Assembly (NCBI RefSeq): GCF_005049105.1
Contig: NZ_SUKA01000001.1
Coordinates: forward strand, 620,001 to 684,000
Direction of reading: 5' to 3'
Length of the DNA: 64,000 bases
DNA from: Sphingobacterium alkalisoli
Lineage (GTDB): Bacteria; Bacteroidota; Bacteroidia; Sphingobacteriales; Sphingobacteriaceae
This document shows, piece after piece, positions 25,794 through 36,053 of this stretch; the first letter of the stretch is position 1; each line of letters starts with the position of its first letter. The notes under the pieces were generated by a model, which made no database searches, was not told the origin of the DNA, and was given only the letters and a program-made list of their open reading frames with translations. A program made the position numbers and the translations under genes.

Positions 25794-26105
25794 TATTAAT
25801 TATATCCGACTATCGAGGAGGCTTCATGAACACTGGGGATTCATAGCACCACTATTTCTGAAGTCATAAGGGGTGATAGCGGCGACAGCCACACGACAGG
25901 CAGTTTTCAGTGAAAAAAGTTGATAGGACCTCAACTGTCTATCCTCACCCATCGGAGAACTATTGAGAGCGCTCAACGCATAACAGACCAGGAGCAATGT
26001 CAGGTTGATCGTTGATCATAGAACGTTGTTGGACGATTGCATAAATTTTAGGGTTGTCGCGCACATCTTCCCGTTTGGAGTGTCTCCCTGATGTACGGTT
26101 CATAG
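25794..26105. other. Non-coding stretch between fic and the orphan toxin tip
   Basis: About 310 bp with no credible ORF and stops in all frames. GC is higher than in the fic gene. It probably holds decayed upstream sequence of the RHS protein to which the following toxin tip belonged, but I could not recover readable fragments. Confidence 0.4.
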
Positions 26106-26694
26106 AAGGATATAGCATCGAGTATAGATCAAACCTTTGGAGGTAATGACTATAATGTTAACTTTATTGGAATCGGCCCTCTTGTGAGGGGGGGCTTCCG
26201 TAGAGAATCCAGCAAAAGCAGGGGGAGAAATCTCTGGAAAACCTGTTCAAGAACTTATCGGCAGAGCTGTTGAAGCTTCAAAAAACCAAGATCATCATAT
26301 AATGCCTAGACAACTTAAGAATAATGAGGTTATTCGTGCAGCTCGAGACGAAAGTTTTAAATTTGAAGGTGCGGAGAACAGGATGCCTGTCGAAAAGTTT
26401 AGTAAAACGAGCGGCGAAGGAAGGCATTCAAATCATCCAAACTACAATCAGGAAGTTATGGATCGTATTAGTAAATTTACGAAAGATAATCCCGAGTTTA
26501 CGAGTTCCGATGCTTTGAAGTTTACAAGGAATTTGGTAAAGGATCTTAAACAAACAATTGAAAATAATCCTTCAACAAAAGTTAATGATTTATTTAAATC
26601 AGTGGTGCCCGCTGGTCTCCAAGATAATACAAGAACAGAGCTGAATATTATGCCTGCAATAAAACCAAAAATAGATACTGCTCTTATGTTGTAA
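26106..26694 (+). pseudogene. Orphan polymorphic-toxin C-terminal tip with AHH-type nuclease domain, frameshifted
   Basis: Frame A from 26106 reads DIASSIDQTFGGNDYNVNF, IGIGPLVRGG. Frame B continues ENPAKAGGEISGKPVQELIG, NQDHHIMPRQL, GEGRHSNHPNYNQEV. The two join if the G7 run at 26188-26194 loses one G. The DHHIMPRQ and HSNHPNYN blocks are typical of AHH/HNH-superfamily toxin tips on RHS proteins. No signal peptide, RHS repeats or start codon precede it, although ATG 26302 opens 130 codons. It is a displaced, probably silent toxin cassette, or part of a phase-variable or recombining tip. Confidence 0.7.
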
Positions 26695-26703
26695 ATGCCG
26701 AAT

Positions 26704-27393
26704 TTATTCTATATTTAGTTTGTTAGACTGTTTTATTAACAAGCCAGTTAGGTTGGTGTCATGGTACAATTTAAAAAATAAGTCACTGACATATATGTTG
26801 TTGTCAAATGTCCCTATTTCAAAAAAATCGAGGGTTGAGTTAAATTGACTAGACAAAGTAATGCTTTCTGCCCAAATAGTCATAGTTAAGTCGGGGTTAT
26901 TATTAATGAGTTCTTGTTTTTTTTCTACAAGATCCGCTAATGAGTTGATTTGTATGGCGCCATGTTCATGTTTATAATCCTGAAGAATGACAAAATTAGT
27001 TTTGAAGTAATTAATTTTATCAGTGTAGTCGGAAACTATGTGCATCCAAAAATATTTTTTTAATATGGAGGATTTGTGCATAATTTCTGCAGGATAAAAT
27101 TGTACTGGGCAGTGGGTTATTTTTTTGAATAATTCTACCACTTTTTCACTGACAATCATTCCTTTTGATGATATGGAATTGCTTATGAAGTCAGTAGCAA
27201 TACTGCTGCTAGGAAGTATAAAGTGGTTTAAATCAGGGCTGAAATTTGGAAACTTTTTATCACATCTGGATAGTTTATCTATAGAGTTTTCTGGTTTAAA
27301 ATCATAACCTTTGCGCATTTTTTGAATTTGTGGATATGATTTTCCAATTTCTTGTAGATCTGTTGAATATTCGATAGTGTGGAAATTTTGCAT
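26704..27393 (-). CDS. Imm11/DUF1629-like cytoplasmic protein (probable immunity protein)
   Basis: The 229-residue protein has no signal peptide or membrane segment. It carries GMIVSEKVVELFKKITHCPV, then QFYPAEI and KYFWMHIVSDYTDKINYFKT. This order (late helix with SEK, QFYPV-type strand, then an F/W-rich strand) resembles the DUF1629/Imm11 family of immunity proteins. It ends 9 bp from the AHH toxin tip on the opposite strand, which is unusual because immunity genes normally follow the toxin in the same direction. Low GC agrees with transfer. The family call is moderate. Confidence 0.6.
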   Translation of the reverse strand: MQNFHTIEYSTDLQEIGKSYPQIQKMRKGYDFKPENSIDKLSRCDKKFPNFSPDLNHFILPSSSIATDFISNSISSKGMIVSEKVVELFKKITHCPVQFYPAEIMHKSSILKKYFWMHIVSDYTDKINYFKTNFVILQDYKHEHGAIQINSLADLVEKKQELINNNPDLTMTIWAESITLSSQFNSTLDFFEIGTFDNNIYVSDLFFKLYHDTNLTGLLIKQSNKLNIE

Positions 27394-28027
27394 AGGATGT
27401 TTAATATATTTTATTTGATACGAATGTCTGTAAATATCTATCGAGACTTACTATACTGCTTTTGGAGCTAGAAGTTCTATTCTTAATCTCTTTTCATTTA
27501 GATTTAAAAACGCGTTACTTCAGTATCGCCGAAATAGAGCGTTATTAGTTATAAAATTAAAAAAATAAACCCATGAAACGAAGGGCGTTCTTGAATTTTC
27601 GAGTTTGTCATAATTTATTTAATATGGCAGGAGTAAGTATGTTTTTTTGTGCCGATTATTTCTTTACATCATTACCAGTCGGTGTTGTCATCGCGATAAA
27701 AATAATTTAAAAGTATCGATATAGGCAGAATTACTATTTTTTTATTTCCTTTAATGCGTCAATTGCAATACTTGCTTTTCTACCATTTGCTATTTTAATG
27801 CGATATGTTTTTCTTGAAAAGCCTTGTACTCTTGGTCGCGATAGTTTGGATAGTTCTTTTTCTAAAAACAAAAAAATACTTTTTTAATTGATTAACAATA
27901 CTTATATTAGAGTAATTATTAGCTGAACCCATATTATATAATATATAATAGCACTTTGCCAGATTACCATGAATTGATTATACTCTCAACAAGAGATATA
28001 AACTTTTATTTACTACCTAGACGGCTT
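27394..28027. other. AT-rich intergenic region with a coding remnant
   Basis: The region separates the immunity-like gene from the RHS locus. On the minus strand, 27734-27883 has 49 open codons without an ATG, ending SRKTYRIKIANGRKASIA, IDALKEIKK, TAG. It looks like the basic tail of a lost toxin or DNA-binding protein, but I do not recognise it. Bases 27890-27950 are very AT-rich and may hold the RHS promoter. Confidence 0.4.
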
Positions 28028-31000
28028 ATGAACAAATTTGGTTTTTTTTTAATTCTGTCCCTATTATGTGGGAAAAATGTTGACGCACAGCAACAAAGCT
28101 TATGGAATAATATTCACGAGGAAAAGAACCTGACTGTTCCATCTCCAAATGCCGCCTCTTTAGGTAAATTTAGCGAAATAGCCGTCGGTCATTATACAGG
28201 AATTCCAGATATAACTATTCCTATATATACCATTACTGATGGAGATATGACTTTGCCAATTGAGATTAAATACCATGCTGCTGGTATAAGGGTTGATGAA
28301 ATATCGTCCGATTTAGGCATTGGATGGGCTTTGGGCGCTGGAGGGACGATAACGAGATCCGTTGTTGGGATACCGGACGAACGCAGTTCTATGGGGGGAC
28401 ACAGTTTTTTTACCGAACCGTACACGATAGATAGTGTCAACCGAGATTTGAAGAACTATACAAATATCACAAACGTAAGGACTCGGTTAATAAGAATGGG
28501 GTACGGGAAGATCGACTGCGGCAGTGACATCTATCACTATAATTTTGGAACTAAAAGCGGCAAATTTATCTATAATCAGACGCTTGGCAAATTTATTTCT
28601 TTAACAGACCCGACTCTTGAGATCGATTTCGATGAAAGTACAGGTCATTTGGTGTTTGAAGTTCGAGACGGCAATGGAATAATATACACGTTCTCTACGA
28701 TCGAGTTCACCCCGATAAACGAAACGCAGATTCCTCATGATCCCATTCCTACATCGTGGCGTCTAGACCATATCTTTGATCCGGCTACGGGGAGAGAGTC
28801 ACATTTTATGTATGAAGAGAAAGTGAACTGCCTTACGGATGTTGAAGTTTCCCGTACGCATCTTTTTGGAATGGCCTTCACTTCTACCGGCCCTATGAAT
28901 GTTAGCGAATATAGCACAGGGAAACAGGTGATGCGTTCAAACTTAATAAAACTAGTAAGCATCTCCTCCGGCACAACAGTTGTCAACTTTACATATGATA
29001 ATCCACGGTACGACCTATTTGGGGATGAAGCGCTCTCGAAAATAACTGTGTTCGAATACGGTGATATAAAATCGATTCATACATTCCATCAAAGCTACTT
29101 CAATGTAAATGGGCCGACAGCAAATACCCTTGTTAATGCACATCTGAAACGGTTACGGTTAGATTCCCTGAGCATTGGTGATTTAGACTATGAAAGAGCT
29201 GTCCTCGAACCTCCTACGGTTAACCCTATTAGCCGGTATACCTTTCGTTATAATAACCTGATCTGCCCATTGAAATCTTATTCCCAGGATTATTGGGGAT
29301 ATTATAATGGAAGTTCTAATTCAAACCTTTTCGATGCGGCAACCCACCTAGGTAGCTCTTTTCCAGGAGCAAACCGCAATGTAAACCCATACTATTCCAA
29401 TATGGGAATGTTAAAAGAAATTACCTATCCAACCGGCGCCACCACCTTCTTCGATTTTGAAAGCAATCAAGCAGAACTGGTAAACAGCAATAAAGTATTA
29501 GTAAATTCGTATGTCGGAGGACATCGGATAAAGGGGATTACCACAATAGGGTTGGACAAGGACACTATTTCCCATAAATATTTTACGTATTATTTAGCGA
29601 ATAACCCTAATTTGAAAAGCGGTAGGGCACAACTGTACCAGAATTATAACTACAAAGCATGTTCTTGGGATCTGTCGTCAGAACCTGACCCTAGAAGCGA
29701 AGGCGAACCCTATCTTCACGATATTATGAAAAGGCATTCGCGTTCAATGTACCCCTTGATCTCAGATCAAGGAAAGGGTGTTGGTTATAAAGAAGTTCAG
29801 GAATATAATTTTGATAATAAAAGCGGATTTACGAGTTATAAATTTACCTCTTATGATGACTATCCAGATAGGTATGGTGAAACTACTTATTTAATAAATG
29901 ACCGTCCAGTATCCTTCGATTTGTTTAGGGGCAAACTATTGGAAATGAGTGTTTATGCCGGCAATCAGAGTGTTGTCAGCAAGGAGATCAATACCTATGC
30001 TTTCGATTATGATGACCAGCAGGGCGGTGATTATTTGAAAATGATGGCGAGTGCTCTTCTTGTTACCAATGGTGTTGACTACGGTGGTACTATGAGACCT
30101 ATAGAAATCTCCTATCAAGATCCCGAAGATGCTCCAGGTGTCTTCCCTGTTTATAGAATATATCCGTATTATAAACATTTTGTACCGCTTAAGGAAAAGA
30201 AACTAATCAACTATCATACGAATGGAAATGATACAGTATACACAAAATACGGTTATAACGATAGGCTATGGTTAGCAAACCAAGAGACGTCATTAAATAG
30301 CTATGGAGACTCTGTTATATCCAAGACATTTTATCCTGTTGATTATCCAGTTTCAGCAGCATCAACAGACTCAAAAAGTCTTGGAATACGAAATCTTTTG
30401 GCTTTAAATAAGATAACCGTGCCCATACTTGCTACCAAGGAATTAAAAAATAGCACAGCACATAAAACGTTGTCTACGGTTTATTATAGCTACAAGTCCG
30501 ATTCCCCTTTTGTAGATACAATATTTACGTATAGTCCTTCACCTACCAATCCGAGACTGCTTCAAAATGGAGGGATTATTTATTCCAATAACAAGATAAC
30601 CCGGGATAGTGATTTCAAGCCGGAATATATCATAAGTAGGTATGACCTTTACGGAAATATAGTAGAAAGCAAACGACACCGAGGGTCTACTCGATCTGTC
30701 TTATATGGTAAGGGATATCAGTATCCTGTACTGATTGCCGATAATTTATCGTATGATAGTCTATTTAACTATGTAGGTGGTAATTCTACACTTTTTAACC
30801 TAAATATGAATTACGGCAGTATCTTTCGAACCGATTATATAGATAATTTAATAGCATCTGTGCAGAACCATTTCAAATCTTCTATGGTGAGGGGGTATAA
30901 GTATGACGAATATGGGGTAAATAAAGCCATAGAGCCTAATACAGCTTTCTCCTCCTATCAATATGACGGATTTGGCCGGTTATTGAGTGTGCTGGATGAT

Positions 31001-31831
31001 GAGAACAAAATTGTTAAGTCCTATGTCTATAAATATCAATCCGAGGCTGATGGCGTATTAAATAATCCTAAGGTGTTTTATAACGATAGAAAGCAGCAGA
31101 CCTTTACAAAGAGCAATTGTACAGGAGGGATGATAGGCAGCTCTGTGGTTTATGTGGTTCCTGCACGCAAGTATATATCTTATGTTTCTCAATTAGACGC
31201 AAACAACCAGGCGCAGCAGGATATTACTCAGAACGGACAGATTTACGCCAACACTAACGGTACATGCAGCGCGCCGATTTATTGGAACCAGCGGAAGACA
31301 CAGTCCTTTACAAAAATGGGCTGCGAAGAAGATGACAGGGTAATGGGTGAGAGTATTATCTATGAAGTGCCCGCCAATACCTATTCTTCAACTATTTCCG
31401 TGCTGCACGCAAATACGTTAGCGGATCAGGACATAATCGTCAATGGCCAAGCCTATGCCGACAGCTTAGGTGTCTGTATGTTTGCTGCTGACATAATGGG
31501 TTTGCATGCGAACGATAACGTATTTTCCGGAATATCCTGCTATGATTCCAATAATCAGCTTGTCTATTCCGCAGGTACGCATTACGATAACACATATGAT
31601 ACATGGCGAATTTGGCTTAGACCTGGGTCATATTCCAAGGTTGTATTTCATTTCAGTAACCTTGATCAGCCATTCCTACCGGACAAGATAGGTCTGGAAT
31701 ATTTGTTCAATGGAGGTGCAGAATACTCTGATATGGTTTCTACTGGCAATGAAACTGCAGAACTGGAGGTTCTTAATTTTGAAATATTTGGTTATGAATA
31801 TGGTCTTTCGGAAATTTTTCTGTTCAATTAA
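28028..31831 (+). CDS. Exported RHS/YD-repeat-like protein with two DUF5977 repeats
   Basis: From ATG 28028 the product is 1267 residues with signal peptide (FFLILSLLCGKNVDAQ). An upstream TTG in frame gives no signal peptide. The N-terminus has the secreted Bacteroidetes RHS-partner block (LPIEIKYHAAGIRVDE, GIGWALGAGGTITR), then YD-like repeats (YDGFGRLLSVLDDENK). Near residues 1015-1080 and 1083-1150 two repeats match DUF5977 (FTKSNCTGGMIGSSVVYVVP, and FTKMGCEEDD). The stop is one base before the next ATG. It probably forms part of a surface shell with the following RHS protein. Confidence 0.85.
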   Translation: MNKFGFFLILSLLCGKNVDAQQQSLWNNIHEEKNLTVPSPNAASLGKFSEIAVGHYTGIPDITIPIYTITDGDMTLPIEIKYHAAGIRVDEISSDLGIGWALGAGGTITRSVVGIPDERSSMGGHSFFTEPYTIDSVNRDLKNYTNITNVRTRLIRMGYGKIDCGSDIYHYNFGTKSGKFIYNQTLGKFISLTDPTLEIDFDESTGHLVFEVRDGNGIIYTFSTIEFTPINETQIPHDPIPTSWRLDHIFDPATGRESHFMYEEKVNCLTDVEVSRTHLFGMAFTSTGPMNVSEYSTGKQVMRSNLIKLVSISSGTTVVNFTYDNPRYDLFGDEALSKITVFEYGDIKSIHTFHQSYFNVNGPTANTLVNAHLKRLRLDSLSIGDLDYERAVLEPPTVNPISRYTFRYNNLICPLKSYSQDYWGYYNGSSNSNLFDAATHLGSSFPGANRNVNPYYSNMGMLKEITYPTGATTFFDFESNQAELVNSNKVLVNSYVGGHRIKGITTIGLDKDTISHKYFTYYLANNPNLKSGRAQLYQNYNYKACSWDLSSEPDPRSEGEPYLHDIMKRHSRSMYPLISDQGKGVGYKEVQEYNFDNKSGFTSYKFTSYDDYPDRYGETTYLINDRPVSFDLFRGKLLEMSVYAGNQSVVSKEINTYAFDYDDQQGGDYLKMMASALLVTNGVDYGGTMRPIEISYQDPEDAPGVFPVYRIYPYYKHFVPLKEKKLINYHTNGNDTVYTKYGYNDRLWLANQETSLNSYGDSVISKTFYPVDYPVSAASTDSKSLGIRNLLALNKITVPILATKELKNSTAHKTLSTVYYSYKSDSPFVDTIFTYSPSPTNPRLLQNGGIIYSNNKITRDSDFKPEYIISRYDLYGNIVESKRHRGSTRSVLYGKGYQYPVLIADNLSYDSLFNYVGGNSTLFNLNMNYGSIFRTDYIDNLIASVQNHFKSSMVRGYKYDEYGVNKAIEPNTAFSSYQYDGFGRLLSVLDDENKIVKSYVYKYQSEADGVLNNPKVFYNDRKQQTFTKSNCTGGMIGSSVVYVVPARKYISYVSQLDANNQAQQDITQNGQIYANTNGTCSAPIYWNQRKTQSFTKMGCEEDDRVMGESIIYEVPANTYSSTISVLHANTLADQDIIVNGQAYADSLGVCMFAADIMGLHANDNVFSGISCYDSNNQLVYSAGTHYDNTYDTWRIWLRPGSYSKVVFHFSNLDQPFLPDKIGLEYLFNGGAEYSDMVSTGNETAELEVLNFEIFGYEYGLSEIFLFN

Positions 31832-31832
31832 C

Positions 31833-34800
31833 ATGAAAATATTAGGTGTTATCATATCCACTATTTTGCTGTCCCAAGGATGGCTTTATGGTCAGTCCAC
31901 TCTCCCAAAGGCGAACAGGAATTATATTATGGAGCTGTTGCCTCGTAGGGGTTATGTGGCAAATACGGATCTGTTTTCCAAACCTGTAGATAGTGTGAAC
32001 CGTAACATTAAGTATTTCGATGGAGTAGGCCGTTTGGTTCAAAGGGTCGGTTGGCATGCTTCTCCCTCCAAAACTGATATTGTTGATGTCGTGGAATACA
32101 ATCGATACGGACAGGAATTTAGAAAGTATCTTTCGGTGGGCGGGCGTGCAGTAGATGTGCAGGGTTGGTACCATCCAGTAGCGATAAATCTGATTAAATC
32201 CTATTATTCACAGGCTAACTCCTGGGACAGTCATGTTTCCAAGACCGAGCATCCGTATTCGGACGTTGTCTTTGAGAAAAATCCGCTGAACCGCATCGAA
32301 CAGCAGGGAGCTCCCGGGGCAGACTGGCAACCATATCGCGATGATATTCCAACTTCCGGCCATACTGGTAGAAGTAGTTATGGTACCAATACGTCGACCG
32401 GCACAGATGTCGTTGCGATTTGGCGTGTTACAGTCAATGGTGCATCTAGATCGGCCAATTATTCCAAAGGGAAATTAAGAATAACTCGTTTTCGGAATGA
32501 AAATATATCGCTGGCGGATACCTCATTGAAGTCTGGTATAATGGAAGAGTTTAGGGACTTGGACGACCGTGTTGTTCTCAAACGAGTATGGAAGAGTAAT
32601 ACGGAGGCACTAAACACGTATTACGTATACGATGACTTTGGAAATCTGCGTTATGTAATCCCTCCTGGATATACAACTGCTACGGTGACGGATGGTAACG
32701 CTGATTTCAACGAGCTGGTCTATGCCTATAGATACGACAGCCGTAGCAGGCTTATCGAAAAAAAGATCCCTGGTAAGGGCTGGGAATATATGGTGTACAA
32801 TAGCATCGACCAGCCAATCCTGACGCAGGACTCCGTGCAACGAGCATTAAAGAAGTGGCGTTATACCAAGTATGACGCATTTGGGCGGATTGCATCCAGC
32901 GGCATATACACTAATGCTAGCGTAGGTCAAATTACACGTAAGCAGGTACAGATTTTGGCAGATGCGGTATCAGCACAATGGGAAAGTCGTAACGGAACAC
33001 CAGAGTACACAAACATCTCTTTTCCGATGGTAGGCTTGACTCCGCTTGTGGTCAACTATTATGACGACTATACGTTCAGCGGTACCAACGCCTCTACACT
33101 TCAGCCTTCGAGTATTACGAAAAGTCTGAAAACAAAGACGCTACTCACTGGAACAAAGGTTAGCAGAGACGACGGTACATTTCCGTTGCTGACGGTGAAC
33201 TACTACGATGACCGCGGCAGATTGATCCAGTCTGCCAGCCAGAACCATTTAACCGGTACAGATTACGTGACCAATACTTACAGTTTTCCCGGAGAACTGT
33301 TGACCAGCACGCGTGTACATAAGCCCTCTGCATCTGGAACTGCGACAACCATCGTTACGACCAATAACTACGACCACGTAGGTAGATTGAAGGAGACCAG
33401 AAAAAAGGTGAACACACAGCCGGAAATTGTGCAGAGCCGACTGGTATACAATGAGATCGGTCAGCTCAAGCAGAAGAAGCTGCATAGTGAGAACAGCGGT
33501 ACTAATTTCATCACGCAGATCGATTATAATTACAATGAGCGGGGCTGGACCACCCGCACCAGTTCGCCGCATTTCACCCAGGTGCTAAAATATAATGATC
33601 CCACGGTGGCAGCTACTGCACAGTACAACGGTAACATCTCCCAACAGCACTGGGGGCACGGCACTACCAGTACACCCAATGTATTCAGTTACAGTTACGA
33701 TGCAGTGAACAGACTGGCAAGTGGGAGTAGTACGGGTACGGTAATGAGTGAGACATTGACGTACGATAACATGGGTAATATCCGGACACTTATACGTGAC
33801 GGGGGAACGATCACTTATACCTACAACAATACCAACAAAAGTAATCGTCTGGCGAATTTGACGGGGGCCCTACAGGGTAGTTATACCTATGATGTGAATG
33901 GAAATGTGACGAAGGATCGTACGAATATGACGATCCGTTACAACCACCTGAACCTGCCAGATTCGGTTTACAACACAGGTGCTACGATCAAGCTAGGTTA
34001 TCTTTACGATGCGATGGGGCAGAAACTTCGTCGGTACCATACCGAAAGCGGTACGGCTACGCAAAGGGACTATATCAGCGGTATCGAATACAGCAAAATA
34101 GGTGCCGGCGCCCGTACGATCGAGATGATTCATACGGAGGAAGGCTACCTTGAAAATAGCAGCGGAACATACCTCTACCGTTATAATCTAACCGACCATT
34201 TGGGTAACGTGCGGGCTACCCTCCAGCGAACCACGGGTACTACCGGGACGGTAGTACAAAAGGATGATTTTTATCCCTTTGGTAAGCGGAAGAGCGTGCT
34301 TATTTCCGGTATAAATAATTATCTTTATAACGGCAAGGAGATGCAACACGGTTTGAAGGGGGGCACGCATAGCTTTGGAAGTTCTTATACACTGGAAGGG
34401 CAATACGATTACGGGGCAAGGTTCTATGACGCAGAAATTGGACGGTGGAATGTGATGGATCCGCTGGCGGAGCAGATGAGGAGGCACAGCCCGTACAACT
34501 ATGCTTTCAATAATCCAATAACGTTCATAGATCCTGATGGGATGGCGCCCCGTTATAATTGGGAGGAACATAATAAAGGGAACAAGGGTATATATACAGA
34601 TGATGAAGAAAAGGACATAAATGGTAATTACAAGTCATATTCATTTGAAGAAGCGCTAAATTATCATTCTACTAAGCACATAGAAGACGATGGTATTTCT
34701 TCTAATGGTGAAAGTACTGACAATGTTAATAATCAGGGCACAATCGCTACTCCGACTAAACCATCATCCTTCAATCTTAAAAAGATTGGAGAGAGTTATT

Positions 34801-35168
34801 ATACCAATATTTATTATGAAGAGAATTTTTTCGATTTAAAAGGATTTGATAGAGGTGGGTATGGCATTATGAATGTGGATATTCGAAGTCTTAATGTGAT
34901 GATATCTTCTAGAAATAGAAAGGGCCAATTCCAAAGTATAGATCAAATAAAAACAGATCTCGCCTTGATTTTTAATTTTGTACGAACAGAGATTAATGAA
35001 AAATATATGAAGAGAGATATTACCAATGAAAGGTCTGCAAAAGAATACATGGTTTTGCGATTAAATGTATTAATTAATGCTTATTTTCCTTATGGAAACG
35101 CTCAATTAAGAACGCCGGCTAAATGGATTGGTTCCGCAAAATCTAATTTGATATATTTGATGCCTTAA
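31833..35168 (+). CDS. RHS repeat-associated core protein with a novel C-terminal toxin tip
   Basis: From ATG 31833 (one base after the preceding stop) the product is 1111 residues with a signal peptide (LLSQGWLYGQ). The N-terminus fits DUF6443. YD repeats such as YDDFGNLRYVIPPGY follow, then the RHS core (GQYDYGARFYDAEIGRWNVM, DPLAEQ, PYNYAFNNPITFIDPDGMAP) at about 855-905. The last 207 residues (from RYNWEEHNKGNKG) are AT-rich and match no toxin family I know. They hold ALNYHSTKHIEDDG, YGIMNVDIRSLNV and LRLNVLINAYFPYGN. The usual RHS design encloses this tip in a shell until release. Confidence 0.9.
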   Translation: MKILGVIISTILLSQGWLYGQSTLPKANRNYIMELLPRRGYVANTDLFSKPVDSVNRNIKYFDGVGRLVQRVGWHASPSKTDIVDVVEYNRYGQEFRKYLSVGGRAVDVQGWYHPVAINLIKSYYSQANSWDSHVSKTEHPYSDVVFEKNPLNRIEQQGAPGADWQPYRDDIPTSGHTGRSSYGTNTSTGTDVVAIWRVTVNGASRSANYSKGKLRITRFRNENISLADTSLKSGIMEEFRDLDDRVVLKRVWKSNTEALNTYYVYDDFGNLRYVIPPGYTTATVTDGNADFNELVYAYRYDSRSRLIEKKIPGKGWEYMVYNSIDQPILTQDSVQRALKKWRYTKYDAFGRIASSGIYTNASVGQITRKQVQILADAVSAQWESRNGTPEYTNISFPMVGLTPLVVNYYDDYTFSGTNASTLQPSSITKSLKTKTLLTGTKVSRDDGTFPLLTVNYYDDRGRLIQSASQNHLTGTDYVTNTYSFPGELLTSTRVHKPSASGTATTIVTTNNYDHVGRLKETRKKVNTQPEIVQSRLVYNEIGQLKQKKLHSENSGTNFITQIDYNYNERGWTTRTSSPHFTQVLKYNDPTVAATAQYNGNISQQHWGHGTTSTPNVFSYSYDAVNRLASGSSTGTVMSETLTYDNMGNIRTLIRDGGTITYTYNNTNKSNRLANLTGALQGSYTYDVNGNVTKDRTNMTIRYNHLNLPDSVYNTGATIKLGYLYDAMGQKLRRYHTESGTATQRDYISGIEYSKIGAGARTIEMIHTEEGYLENSSGTYLYRYNLTDHLGNVRATLQRTTGTTGTVVQKDDFYPFGKRKSVLISGINNYLYNGKEMQHGLKGGTHSFGSSYTLEGQYDYGARFYDAEIGRWNVMDPLAEQMRRHSPYNYAFNNPITFIDPDGMAPRYNWEEHNKGNKGIYTDDEEKDINGNYKSYSFEEALNYHSTKHIEDDGISSNGESTDNVNNQGTIATPTKPSSFNLKKIGESYYTNIYYEENFFDLKGFDRGGYGIMNVDIRSLNVMISSRNRKGQFQSIDQIKTDLALIFNFVRTEINEKYMKRDITNERSAKEYMVLRLNVLINAYFPYGNAQLRTPAKWIGSAKSNLIYLMP

Positions 35169-35180
35169 TATTAAGACGAT

Positions 35181-35711
35181 ATGTTGAGAGACGATAAAAA
35201 TGTTCCAGAATCTAAGATTCAGGGCAGTGGATTTTTAAATATTCAGTGGAAAGAAGGGGAAGAAGGAGAAGTCCTATTTTTCAATGGCAGAGATATTCTT
35301 TTAGGAAAGAATAAGCGCCCTATTATTTTATTTACCAGTCCAAATATTTCTTCTTTGGATATGTTTAATGTTGGCGATAGTATATTTAATATAAAAAAAC
35401 TTGTTTTGAATTCAATTCTTGGAAAGAAACCTAATACTGACTTAGTTTACGAAGAGGTTCCTGAATGGTTGGCCATGATGAAAAATGTAGAGGAAGTTTC
35501 ATTTGAAAATATACGAATTGAGGGTTTAGAAGAAGTTATTGGCCTGCCAATAAAATCGTTAAGTTTTAAAAATGTGATAATCAGTAATACTTCGATAATT
35601 CTAGATGTTATTAATCATCTAAAAGGATTGGAAGAGATACATTATGACGAGACTTTTTTAGGTGTTATAAACTTACTCGATACCAGGATTAAATGTATAC
35701 TTATTAAATAG
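35181..35711 (+). CDS. Putative immunity protein for the RHS tip
   Basis: The 176-residue cytoplasmic protein starts 12 bp after the RHS stop on the same strand, with similarly low GC. No signal peptide is present. The C-terminal half has leucine-rich-like spacing (VEEVSFENIRIEGLEEVIGL, PIKSLSFKNVIISN). The position and size fit an immunity gene, and the sequence matches no family I recognise. Function is inferred solely from context. Confidence 0.65.
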   Translation: MLRDDKNVPESKIQGSGFLNIQWKEGEEGEVLFFNGRDILLGKNKRPIILFTSPNISSLDMFNVGDSIFNIKKLVLNSILGKKPNTDLVYEEVPEWLAMMKNVEEVSFENIRIEGLEEVIGLPIKSLSFKNVIISNTSIILDVINHLKGLEEIHYDETFLGVINLLDTRIKCILIK

Positions 35712-36053
35712 AGTAAATTGCTAATTAGTGCTGGTTTGCGATTCCTACTAGGAGACTATTTTTTAATGGTTTTCGTAAAGTCGGATACCTGAAACATCTC
35801 GACGACGGAATTCTATTTATCTAGGTGTTCGATTATTCCTTGTTTCCTACTACAGGCCGTTGTCCATGGTCGTAAAAAAGTGCTCAAAAAGAGTTACAGG
35901 ATCAAGACCAAAAGAATTGCGAGTGCAAATACCTTATAAGAAGAGATACTTTCAACCTTGCCCTTAAATAGGCCCCTAGGCGCGTCTTTTTAATACAAGG
36001 AGCATTTCACTAATCTGATTAGAAAATTTGGTGGCAAAAATACACCCTTTTGT
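35712..36053. other. Non-coding stretch between immunity gene and XRE regulator
   Basis: About 340 bp containing no credible gene. Frame reading near 35870-35930 gives a basic peptide (RKKVLKKSYRIKTKRIA then NTL and a stop), perhaps a scar of a mobile-element gene. No terminal inverted repeats are visible. Confidence 0.4.
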
